Source: Candidatus Bathyarchaeota archaeon (lineage in GTDB: Archaea > Thermoproteota > Bathyarchaeia > TCS64). Taken from it: DNA of 13,097 bases. The stretch is from positions 1 through 13,097 of the forward strand of contig JAUWBQ010000028.1 of NCBI GenBank assembly GCA_030601645.1, in the 5' to 3' direction. This document shows, one piece after another, positions 1 through 6,025 of this stretch. The first letter of the stretch is position 1; every line of letters starts with the position of its first letter. The notes under the pieces were generated by a model. The model saw nothing but the letters and a program-made list of their open reading frames with translations. It had not been told where the DNA came from and made no database searches. Position numbers and translations under genes: made by a program.

Positions 1-168
1 GTGAGAGCCTCTGGGGGGGCCTACGGGCGGGGTCGGAGGGATCTAGGCCAAGGTTCATGGGTGGATTTGAGGTTGTTCTATCCTCAATTCAGCGCTGATT
101 CACATCTATTAGGAGAGAACAAAGTAAATCGGAATCCTCTACTGATATTTTAACCGCTCAGAAAGGCT

Positions 169-543
169 CTAGGCGAAGCGGCGCTTAGCTAACCAGTATA
201 CAGCGAACGCAATGGTTAGGTTCACGATCAGGGTCCCGAACACAGGGGTGTAGCTCGTCAGACCGCTTGCCGCTGTCTTAGCTTCTTCAGCGGCTTTAGC
301 GGCGTCCGAGGCCGTTGCCGCAGAGGACGTCGAGTCAGTAAGTCCTGCAACATCATCAGTGAGTGTTTCCCCTGTACCTTCGGTGCTTGGCGGTGCTTCA
401 TCTGGGTCTGGACCTCTAATGCTCTCTCCTTCAGGCTGCACTGCCTCGAACAGAGGTGGGGCTAGCTGCGATGGAATCGTTGAGACGAAGACGTACCCTA
501 AGGTAATCGCCAGCACCGTATAGACGATCAGCTTGGACTCCAA
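169..543 (-). CDS. Small two-helix membrane protein, unknown function
   Basis: I do not recognise the family. The product, about 124 residues, has a hydrophobic segment near the N-terminus (about residues 5-25), a 70-residue linker rich in Asp, Glu, Ser, Thr, Ala and Pro with no hydrophobic stretch, and a second hydrophobic segment near the C-terminus (about 99-119) ending in KRRFA. The positive tail suggests both ends are cytoplasmic and the acidic linker is outside the cell (inference). Two starts are possible: GTG at 552, which lies directly against the AAGGAGGG ribosome site, and TTG at 543, which has that site about 8-10 bases upstream. I chose TTG on spacing. A TATA-like box at 603-611 precedes the gene. 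It appears to be transcribed alone. Confidence 0.6.
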   Translation of the reverse strand: MESKLIVYTVLAITLGYVFVSTIPSQLAPPLFEAVQPEGESIRGPDPDEAPPSTEGTGETLTDDVAGLTDSTSSAATASDAAKAAEEAKTAASGLTSYTPVFGTLIVNLTIAFAVYWLAKRRFA

Positions 544-602
544 CTCACGCACCCCTCCTTCCCATATTTCGCTTCAAGGTCTAAGAAAACTACTGTGGTG
601 GG

Positions 603-611
603 TATATATAG
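603..611 (-). promoter_or_regulatory. TATA box for the small membrane protein gene
   Basis: Read on the minus strand the site is CTATATATA. A transcript starting about 25 bases downstream would begin near 580 and leave a leader of about 30 bases, including the AAGGAGG ribosome site at about 554-560. Confidence 0.6.
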
Positions 612-807
612 TACTACACTTTAGAACAGCCTTTCCGCTTAGATTGGGGTCAAACTCGTTCTCTGACGGGTTTTTCAGTACATCCTTATTGATCAATACT
701 AGTTTTCTTATCGGTTTTACATTGGATTGCGCGGAATCGGTGTGTCTAATTACTAAAAAAGTGGTTTTTATTTCTTAAATATAAATCCTGGGCTTTTCAT
801 GTATCCT

Positions 808-823
808 GTTCTAGGCCTAGAAC
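808..823. repeat. Perfect 16-bp palindrome
   Basis: GTTCTAGGCCTAGAAC is its own reverse complement over all 16 bases. It lies in the AT-rich spacer, 15 bp past the stop codon of the winged-helix membrane gene. No T-run follows on either strand, so it does not look like an intrinsic terminator; a dimeric operator is more likely. A TATA-like stretch (TTAAATATA) on the plus strand lies about 25-35 bp upstream, so the palindrome could cover the start point of an unrecognised rightward transcript. Confidence 0.55.
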
Positions 824-838
824 TCTCTGAGACCTCCC

Positions 839-1279
839 CTAGCGTGGCCTCTCTCTCCATATGCGTACCGTCTCGTACCACAGGATGATGACCGGTACGG
901 CTCCCAGGATGAGGGTGGTGATGTTCTGCCTCGTAGGTTCCATTGGGAACTGCAACACATACGTGACCAGCATCGTGGTCATTAGGACAGCGTAGAAGAG
1001 GAACCTCGGGAGCATGATCCCTCCCAAGGTGACGAACTGCCTGAGCACCCCGACCTTCACCTCCCGGACCAGGATGTAGTCCCCCCGGATGCTCTCCACC
1101 AGCCCGAGGTCCTTGAGCTTGTTCAGGTGGTAGGCGGAGACGCTGGGGCTGCTGAAGTTGAGGGCCCTCTGGACCTCCCGCACTCCAACGGAGTGCTTGT
1201 CCGCCCTGAGGATGTACATGTAGACGAGAAGGGTCTTCCCCTTCAGCTCAGACTCTATGACTTCCTCGTCCGTGGCCAA
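839..1279 (-). CDS. Membrane-anchored winged-helix protein
   Basis: This 146-residue protein has an N-terminal winged helix-turn-helix (about residues 10-72; helix SSPSVSAYHLNKLKDLGLV fits a recognition helix leading into the wing) followed by two hydrophobic helices (about 89-110 and 119-140) and a basic tail. It is probably a DNA-binding domain tethered to the cytoplasmic face of the membrane, perhaps a one-component sensor; the ligand and targets are unknown. The start is a TTG with a strong AGGAGG site 8 bases upstream. A TATA-like box (1311-1320) lies between this gene and the stop of the SPOUT gene, so it can be transcribed on its own. The winged-helix assignment is from pattern only. 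Confidence 0.7.
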   Translation of the reverse strand: MATDEEVIESELKGKTLLVYMYILRADKHSVGVREVQRALNFSSPSVSAYHLNKLKDLGLVESIRGDYILVREVKVGVLRQFVTLGGIMLPRFLFYAVLMTTMLVTYVLQFPMEPTRQNITTLILGAVPVIILWYETVRIWRERPR

Positions 1280-1310
1280 GCCCTGAACCTCCTAACATTA
1301 GGAAATGATT

Positions 1311-1320
1311 CAACATAAAA
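1311..1320 (-). promoter_or_regulatory. TATA-like box before the winged-helix membrane gene
   Basis: The minus strand reads TTTTATGTTG. It is 32-41 bases before the TTG start, which leaves a very short leader that just holds the AGGAGG site at about 1288-1294. Moderate support only. Confidence 0.4.
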
Positions 1321-1323
1321 CAG

Positions 1324-2184
1324 TTAGGAGTGGCCATGGGGTTCGAGGATGTTGAGGAGCGCCAGCGTGGCGTTGATGGCCTCCTCCGTCCGCACAGTCT
1401 CGGGCCCTTGACCCGGTATAGCATTTACGGTGAAGTCGAAGGCCCGATCTAGATCCAGCCCTTTCTCGGATGATAGCTCCCTGAGACCTTTCCTCGGAGA
1501 GCCGAATGCCACTAGGACGTTCCTTGCGTCTCCAATCCTTGAACAGATTTCGGATTCCAACTGCCTGAAAGTTTGAGCATGTCTCGAAGTGGCAATTTTC
1601 AAATCGAAATTCCCGATGGATCCAATTTTTTCGATGCCGCCGCGCACCACGTGGACTTCGTATCCCCAGTAGAGATCGACGTCTTTCCTCCTCACGAATC
1701 TACCCCTCAGGTCGGGGGAGACATCGGAAACAATGACCGTGGCCCTGCTCCCCGGAGACGGCGCCCTCCCCGTCGCCCTCAACGGCCTGTCGACCCCTAT
1801 GTCTACTCGAAACTCCCCGGCCTCCTCAGACAGTACGACGCCCTCCCGGAATTCGCCTATCTTCAACTTGTCCGCCCGCTTCTCGAGGGGGTGGTGGGGG
1901 GTGCGGAGCGGGGGGAGGATCCCTACGTACCTTAGCTCATCCATCTTCTTGAAGAGGCGCTTCCTGAGGTATTGGGGAGTCTCGACATAGCTGAGGAGCA
2001 GCCTGACAAGCCTGGACTCGTCTGGATCGTCCCGATATATGTAGACGTCGTCGACCCGGTATATCGCGGCGGCCCTAGCCACCTGGCCTATGATCCCCGT
2101 CTTCTCCCTGAGGTGGGGCACCTCGGAGACCAGGGACGAAGGTATGGCGATGGAGAGCCTGTAACCCCTGTGCTTTGAAGTCAT
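1324..2184 (-). CDS. SPOUT-family RNA methyltransferase (DUF171, archaeal knotted protein family)
   Basis: This is probably an S-adenosylmethionine-dependent RNA methyltransferase of the SPOUT class, the family of archaeal MTH1-type knotted proteins and human SPOUT1 (proposed rRNA uridine-N3 methylation; the exact target is not shown here). With the start used, the 286-residue protein has an N-terminal Rossmann-like half, an inserted OB-like region (about residues 96-175), and a C-terminal knot half with FGSPRKG (227-233) and the family motif NAIPGQGPETVRTEEA (254-269). I chose ATG at 2184 because it overlaps the TGA of the upstream gene as ATGA, a typical coupled start; an in-frame start at 2217 would lie deep inside that gene. 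In many archaea this gene lies by the uL3 gene; here it does not. Confidence 0.85.
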   Translation of the reverse strand: MTSKHRGYRLSIAIPSSLVSEVPHLREKTGIIGQVARAAAIYRVDDVYIYRDDPDESRLVRLLLSYVETPQYLRKRLFKKMDELRYVGILPPLRTPHHPLEKRADKLKIGEFREGVVLSEEAGEFRVDIGVDRPLRATGRAPSPGSRATVIVSDVSPDLRGRFVRRKDVDLYWGYEVHVVRGGIEKIGSIGNFDLKIATSRHAQTFRQLESEICSRIGDARNVLVAFGSPRKGLRELSSEKGLDLDRAFDFTVNAIPGQGPETVRTEEAINATLALLNILEPHGHS

Positions 2185-2627
2185 ATCGAACCCATACCTT
2201 TTTTCAGTCGGGGCCACGATTTCCAGCCCGTCTTGACGAACCGCTCTCTGTTCTCTAAGTCATCGAGGACCCAGTTCAAAAAGGCGTCGAAGCTCCTCAT
2301 CCCGGCGACAGCCTCCTCGTCACCAACCCCCATCCGTACAAGGCTCCTCTTGAACTCGCGCTCTGCCAGGGCCTGGGTCCGGCCCGTGATTTTTGCGGTG
2401 ACGATCATGTACCCCCTCATCTCCATCTCGTCCCTGATCTTGGACAATATGTACCCGCTACAGACGTGGATGGGCTCTTCCTTTGAGATCTCAAGCCTCT
2501 CTACGCCTTCGAGGGCGATTTCAAGCGCTTTTTCCAAGTACTGCTTCTCATTGAACACGGCGCCTTGGAACAGCTCTAGGGGCACCTCTCCAGAGTAGCG
2601 TTCTCCCGTCCCCACTCGGCGCATCAC
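2181..2627 (-). CDS. Conserved-looking protein of unknown function, possible RNase H-like fold, N-terminus in doubt
   Basis: I do not recognise the family with certainty. The open frame from GTG at 2627 gives 148 residues with alternating strands and helices: a strand near EEPIHVCSGYIL (about residues 50-61), a strand near GYMIVTAKITG (72-82), a basic helix (84-96) and a charged C-terminal helix. The order of elements would suit an RNase H-like fold, which is inference. The frame stays open upstream for a further 27 codons with protein-like content (GGRQSGWGDLLGGAVI), but contains no ATG, GTG or TTG. The nearest ATG with a promoter, at 2706, is in a different frame that hits TAG at 2679-2677. 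The gene may therefore be frameshifted, or start at a rare codon. It overlaps the SPOUT gene by ATGA, so the two are probably one operon. Confidence 0.6.
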   Translation of the reverse strand: MMRRVGTGERYSGEVPLELFQGAVFNEKQYLEKALEIALEGVERLEISKEEPIHVCSGYILSKIRDEMEMRGYMIVTAKITGRTQALAEREFKRSLVRMGVGDEEAVAGMRSFDAFLNWVLDDLENRERFVKTGWKSWPRLKKGMGSI

Positions 2628-2706
2628 GATGACGGCGCCGCCCAGCAGGTCGCCCCAGCCCGATTGACGCCCGCCCCTAGCGAGTATCGTCCAGTTCGAC
2701 GACCAT
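2628..2706 (-). other. Probable displaced 5' end of the unknown gene, interrupted by TAG
   Basis: ATG at 2706 opens nine codons (MVVELDDTR) and then meets TAG at 2679-2677. Skipping one base at CGC-T-AGG joins this to the downstream frame and gives MVVELDDTR followed by RGGRQSGWGDLLGG. A TATA box 34-42 bases upstream places transcription start about 12 bases before this ATG, which favours it as the original start. The joined N-terminus would carry acidic residues on the first strand, as RNase H-like nucleases do. It may be a sequencing error, a pseudogene or programmed +1 frameshifting. Confidence 0.5.
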
Positions 2707-2739
2707 GTATCTCTTCAGAAACAAGAGGCATGAGCCTTC

Positions 2740-2748
2740 TATTAAAAT
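2740..2748 (-). promoter_or_regulatory. TATA box of the unknown gene/SPOUT operon
   Basis: The minus strand reads ATTTTAATA, 34-42 bases before ATG at 2706. A small inverted repeat, GAAGC-CC-GCTTC (2750-2761), sits directly upstream and overlaps the stop codon of the isomerase gene. It could act as an operator, or, with the TTTT behind it on the minus strand, as a weak end signal for the isomerase transcript. Confidence 0.55.
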
Positions 2749-2760
2749 GGAAGCCCGCTT

Positions 2761-3813
2761 CTACTCCCTCTTCAGCTCGTCGATAGCTCCCATAGAACTG
2801 GGATCGTGGCCATAAAGGAAAGCGAGATAGGTCGAGACGTAGTCCCCAATGAGGAGGACGGAGAACATCCTGGCAAGCTTCCCCCGCCCTCTGGATCTCA
2901 CTTCCAGCACGATCCCCACCCGGGACTCGAACAACGCCTTGAACCTGTCGATCTTCCTTGACATTTTTTCCGACTCGAGGGGATCTCTGATGAAAAGCAG
3001 GCAGAGGGACTCCAGCACATCCCGGGGAGCCTCGCTGGCCAAAGCTGCGTTGTGGAAGAGCTCGGGGAAGGACCCTGAGCCGGCCGGGACCTTGCTGTTC
3101 TCGTTGAGCTGGGTCCCAAATCTGTAGGCCACGCTGCCAAACAACTTCGAGCCGTAGACGAGCGGGACCTTGCTGTACAGGTCTAGGGCCAGCTTTTTCG
3201 CAGGGTTTGACGCCGCGGGGATCTCAGGCACCAATTCATCCCTGACCTCGCCGAGGACCTCGATGGCCTCATCGATCTCCTCTGTGCAGGGCGCCAAGCC
3301 AAGCCTCTCCAGAACCGTCACGAGTGTGAAGAACTGATAGGGGAGCGCCGCCCTGGGCTTCAATCCGGCGGGCATCGACGCGATGGGCAAGCCCCTGTCC
3401 CTCGATAGCCGCTCCAGCTTCCCTCCGGAAGTGAACGAGACGATAGGAGATCCAGCCTCCAACGCCTCATGGAACATGCTTAGGGTCTCCTCGGTGTTCC
3501 CGGAGTAGCTCACTGTCAGGACCAGGGTCTCTCCATCGACGAACCCCGGGAGGTGATATCCGCTGGAGACCAGCATGGGGATCCTAGACTCGCCAGAGAG
3601 CCAGTCGGCGATGAGCCTGCCTCCTATGGCGGAGCCCCCCACGCCTGCGAAGACCACGGCATTGAACGTCTTGCCGCCCAGATCCCCCAGGGAAACGGCT
3701 TCGGCGTTTTCAATCGCCAGCTTGCAGTCTTCGGGGAACCTTCCCAGGTTTTCCAGCATACCGCCCTTGTCCAGTTCCACGATCCTTGCGAGCGCGTCCA
3801 GGTTGGAGACCAT
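2761..3813 (-). CDS. Bifunctional phosphoglucose/phosphomannose isomerase
   Basis: It interconverts glucose-6-phosphate or mannose-6-phosphate with fructose-6-phosphate in the cytoplasm, linking glycolysis/gluconeogenesis to mannose-sugar synthesis. The 350-residue protein has two SIS sugar-isomerase domains. Visible motifs are GVGGSAIGG (about 57-65), the phosphate-binding SYSGNTEET (about 103-111), NENSK with the probable catalytic Glu (about 238), PELFHNA with the active-site His (about 254), and a C-terminal Lys in DELKRE, all as in archaeal PGI/PMI enzymes. An in-frame GTG exists at 3831, but the TATA box (3837-3845) is only about 10 bases from it and 28 from ATG 3813; I therefore chose ATG 3813, which would give a leaderless or nearly leaderless mRNA. 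Confidence 0.9.
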   Translation of the reverse strand: MVSNLDALARIVELDKGGMLENLGRFPEDCKLAIENAEAVSLGDLGGKTFNAVVFAGVGGSAIGGRLIADWLSGESRIPMLVSSGYHLPGFVDGETLVLTVSYSGNTEETLSMFHEALEAGSPIVSFTSGGKLERLSRDRGLPIASMPAGLKPRAALPYQFFTLVTVLERLGLAPCTEEIDEAIEVLGEVRDELVPEIPAASNPAKKLALDLYSKVPLVYGSKLFGSVAYRFGTQLNENSKVPAGSGSFPELFHNAALASEAPRDVLESLCLLFIRDPLESEKMSRKIDRFKALFESRVGIVLEVRSRGRGKLARMFSVLLIGDYVSTYLAFLYGHDPSSMGAIDELKRE

Positions 3814-3836
3814 CACCCAATAATGCGACACGAACC

Positions 3837-3845
3837 AGATAAAAG
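3837..3845 (-). promoter_or_regulatory. TATA box of the isomerase gene
   Basis: The minus strand reads CTTTTATCT. Its distance of about 28 bases to ATG 3813 means the transcript should begin at or very near the start codon. Confidence 0.55.
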
Positions 3846-3851
3846 CTCTTC

Positions 3852-3918
3852 AATGGGGCCATTTCCAAAAGCGGGCGAATGACCTGAGATCGGAGTGGCC
3901 AATGACCACGGAGGTCAT
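3852..3918. promoter_or_regulatory. Inverted and direct repeats upstream of the isomerase promoter
   Basis: AATGG-GG-CCATT (3852-3863) lies just upstream of the TATA box. Farther upstream, ATGACC occurs at 3879-3884 and 3902-3907, and its complement GGTCAT at 3913-3918; the last two form an inverted repeat with a 5-base spacer. These could be regulator sites for the isomerase gene. They are short, and no regulator is identified. Confidence 0.3.
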
Positions 3919-3920
3919 CT

Positions 3921-3934
3921 GAAATTAAAAGAAA
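3921..3934 (-). terminator. T-rich stretch after the ferredoxin gene
   Basis: On the minus strand TTTCTTTTAATTTC begins about 29 bases past the ferredoxin stop. Archaeal transcription often ends at T-rich tracts without a strong hairpin, so this is a plausible end point. Confidence 0.35.
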
Positions 3935-3962
3935 TGGGGCTGAGTATTGCAGTGTTATGACG

Positions 3963-4145
3963 CTACTCGTCGACGATTATGGCACCGACGGGGCATGAGG
4001 CCTCGCAGGCGCGGCAGGCGATACACTGGTCCTCCTGGGCGACGACGACCGTGTCCCCCTGGGCCTCGAAGACGCCCATCGGGCAGGTGTTCACGCATGT
4101 CTGGCAAGCATTACAAGTGTCTTGATCGAGGGTCACACTGACCAT
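3963..4145 (-). CDS. 2[4Fe-4S] ferredoxin
   Basis: A 60-residue soluble electron carrier. It has two classic cluster motifs, C11-x2-C14-x2-C17-x3-C21-P and C41-x2-C44-x2-C47-x3-C51-P, in the usual arrangement where the fourth Cys of each motif serves the other cluster. There is no extra domain, signal peptide or zinc-binding N-terminal extension, so it is the short bacterial/clostridial-type form common in anaerobic archaea. The ATG start has a GGTGAT ribosome site about 6 bases upstream and its own TATA box at 4188-4196. It is probably monocistronic; its redox partners are not in the window. Confidence 0.93.
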   Translation of the reverse strand: MVSVTLDQDTCNACQTCVNTCPMGVFEAQGDTVVVAQEDQCIACRACEASCPVGAIIVDE

Positions 4146-4187
4146 GGCTTATCACCTTGTTGGATTCCTCTGATCTTGCTGCTTTCC

Positions 4188-4196
4188 GAATAAAAG
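4188..4196 (-). promoter_or_regulatory. TATA box of the ferredoxin gene
   Basis: The minus strand reads CTTTTATTC. Transcription would begin near 4165, giving a leader of about 20 bases that contains the GGTGAT ribosome site. It lies in the gap after the ribophorin-like gene, so the ferredoxin need not depend on readthrough. Confidence 0.6.
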
Positions 4197-4212
4197 TGTT
4201 GAGGTGGGTGCG

Positions 4213-5892
4213 TCAGCCCCTGGAGCCGAGGGATTCCAGCGCCTGCTCGATCCGCCTTATCGCCTGGCTCCTCCTCCTGAGGCGGTCCTTCCTCCTCCGC
4301 TCGTAGTCCCTGCGGGAGACCCGCCTAGCCCTAAGCCGCACGTCAAGGTTCCTCATGTCCTGGCTGATGCGTTCCAGCTCTCCCTCGGCCCTCTTGATCT
4401 CTCCCAGCCTCTCTGCGATGTCCGGATCCTCCTCCTCCAATGTTCTCTCCAGCTGCCTCAGGGATCGGGTCAACTCGCCAAGGCTACGGTTGATCCCTGC
4501 TGTGCGCTGGTCGAGCTGTTCGCGGCTTATCTCGCCTTCTTCGAGTTCCAGCTCCAAGCCCTCGACCTCCCTGAGGAGGGCGATCCGCTCCATGCTCTGA
4601 GTTATGAAGTCGGAAAGCTTCAGCGCCTCCACCTCGATGGGTTTCACCTCCATCTTAGTCTTCCGTCGCTTCAGGATCAAGGAGACCCCTACGGCTCCGG
4701 CTGCGACCAGGAGCACTGCGATGGGTCGGAGGATCGGCATGATCGAAGCCGAGGGAAGGTCGGCCGCGATCTCGGTTCGCTCCCAGGGTAGGAGGGCCCC
4801 GTACTCGAAGCTCAGGCTCTCGCTCTCGGGCCAGGTGACCACCGCGGAGAGCTCCCTCACATAGAAGGGGAAGTCGCTGTTGGGGTAAGCGAGCGTTGAT
4901 ACGCCTCCCGTCGTGGTGACGTAACCGCCACTGGGCACGGTGTAGGACACTGCGAAGCTCCACCGGTCCCCGTTCATCAGGTACCACCTCGTGGAGACGT
5001 ATGCATCGACGTAATCTTCCCCTTCTTCGCTGGAGACCTGCAACGGGCCGACCCCGTCCCTGGCCTTGATGTCCGATGCCTCAAGGGGGAGCTCCAGGTG
5101 GATGCGGTTCTTTGGGGCTCCGGTGTTGATCAGGGTGTAGCTGTCCTCTATCCTCATGCTCCCCTGCTTCACGGTGATCTTCCTTTCAAGCCTCTCACAG
5201 TCTAGGATGTATTCATCGTCTGGAGCCGGAAAGTACGATATTGTAACGTTCTCGTTAGCGTAGGCTTGGATCGACTCCGACCCGTAGTCCAAGGTCCAGA
5301 TCCCGTCCTGGTTCGAGTCGGTGAAGTTCAGGTCAGAGACGGTCTCCTCGAACTCCGCTTCAAGGGGCATCTCGGCGTGAAACACGAACATAGAGATGTT
5401 ATACGCCAATGCAGGGTAGACGGGCATCCAAGCTGAAAATGTATATTGGCTCTCACCCACCATGTCAACGAACAGGTATGAAGCCCTGAGCCTCAGAGAT
5501 AATTCTCCGGTCATACTCGAAAATACGCCCCCAGTCAGCCTGACAGGCGAGGGGAGAATTATTTCATACCCTTCGAAGCCTTCCCTCGCCTCTTCGTCGA
5601 AGGTCATCGGGGTCCAGTCGGAACCCTGCCAGACCTCGAACGTTTGCCGCTCGCTGGCGAAAAATGGGTGGAACCCCATCCAGAATTCTCGGATTTCGAC
5701 ATCCTCTCCGAGTGACGCCCTCAACGTAAACTCATCGGTCATCCATATGATTCCGGCGTTCTCGATCCGGATCTCTCTATGGACATCGACGATGGGTTCG
5801 GGCGGCTCGACGCCGGTATCAGCCTGGACCGTATGAAAGGGCAACGCTGAAAATATTATTGCGACGATGAATATCACCGTGGAACGTCTCAT
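4213..5892 (-). CDS. Ribophorin I-like secretory membrane protein (possible oligosaccharyltransferase subunit)
   Basis: The 559-residue protein has a clear signal peptide (MRRS, hydrophobic core, about residues 1-24), a beta-rich external part of about 360 residues, one membrane helix (about 386-406, followed by KRRK) and a charged coiled-coil cytoplasmic tail (about 425-555). Length and layout match eukaryotic ribophorin I: two beta-sandwich halves, one membrane helix, then a coiled-coil tail. Local resemblances run in the same order: LERKITVKQGSMRIEDSYTL to the ribophorin segment ending in an EVSHWGNIAVEENY-type strand, SFAVSYTVPSGGYV to YIVGYNLPSYEYL, and VVTWPE to KIILPE. Ribophorin I homologues have been reported in Asgard archaea. 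Possible N-glycosylation sites are N165, N189 and N215. I chose ATG 5892 because the TATA box at 5928-5937 overlaps the longer TTG start at 5928. No STT3 gene is in the window; a role in N-glycosylation is inference. Confidence 0.65.
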   Translation of the reverse strand: MRRSTVIFIVAIIFSALPFHTVQADTGVEPPEPIVDVHREIRIENAGIIWMTDEFTLRASLGEDVEIREFWMGFHPFFASERQTFEVWQGSDWTPMTFDEEAREGFEGYEIILPSPVRLTGGVFSSMTGELSLRLRASYLFVDMVGESQYTFSAWMPVYPALAYNISMFVFHAEMPLEAEFEETVSDLNFTDSNQDGIWTLDYGSESIQAYANENVTISYFPAPDDEYILDCERLERKITVKQGSMRIEDSYTLINTGAPKNRIHLELPLEASDIKARDGVGPLQVSSEEGEDYVDAYVSTRWYLMNGDRWSFAVSYTVPSGGYVTTTGGVSTLAYPNSDFPFYVRELSAVVTWPESESLSFEYGALLPWERTEIAADLPSASIMPILRPIAVLLVAAGAVGVSLILKRRKTKMEVKPIEVEALKLSDFITQSMERIALLREVEGLELELEEGEISREQLDQRTAGINRSLGELTRSLRQLERTLEEEDPDIAERLGEIKRAEGELERISQDMRNLDVRLRARRVSRRDYERRRKDRLRRRSQAIRRIEQALESLGSRG

Positions 5893-5927
5893 GGGGTACA
5901 CCGTACACAGTAAAGAAACACACCCCA

Positions 5928-5937
5928 AATTTAAAAC
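5928..5937 (-). promoter_or_regulatory. TATA box of the ribophorin-like gene
   Basis: The minus strand reads GTTTTAAATT. Transcription would start near 5905, shortly before ATG 5892. It faces away from the gcvPA promoter about 40 bp to the right, so this is a compact divergent promoter region. Confidence 0.5.
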
Positions 5938-5975
5938 GTAGGGCGCAAAGCCATGCCTCCCCCAAAAAAGGTATA

Positions 5976-5985
5976 GTTATAAAAG
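5976..5985 (+). promoter_or_regulatory. TATA box of the gcvPA-gcvPB operon
   Basis: GTTATAAAAG, with transcription expected near 6006. The leader then holds the GGAGG ribosome site at 6013-6017, eight bases before the TTG start. Confidence 0.6.
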
Positions 5986-6025
5986 GGAATGGAAGAGGAT
6001 TGCGTGTTAATCGGAGGACCCCTGA

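Noticed and set aside
1..153. Frame open from the window edge on the plus strand to TAA at 151-153, with a Gly/Arg-rich start
   Set aside because: Only 50 codons, no recognisable protein features, and falling GC toward the end. It could be the tail of a gene entering from the left, but nothing supports this.
533..778. 81-codon plus-strand frame in the AT-rich spacer
   Set aside because: It overlaps the start of the minus-strand membrane gene and its promoter, and has no ribosome site or recognisable features.
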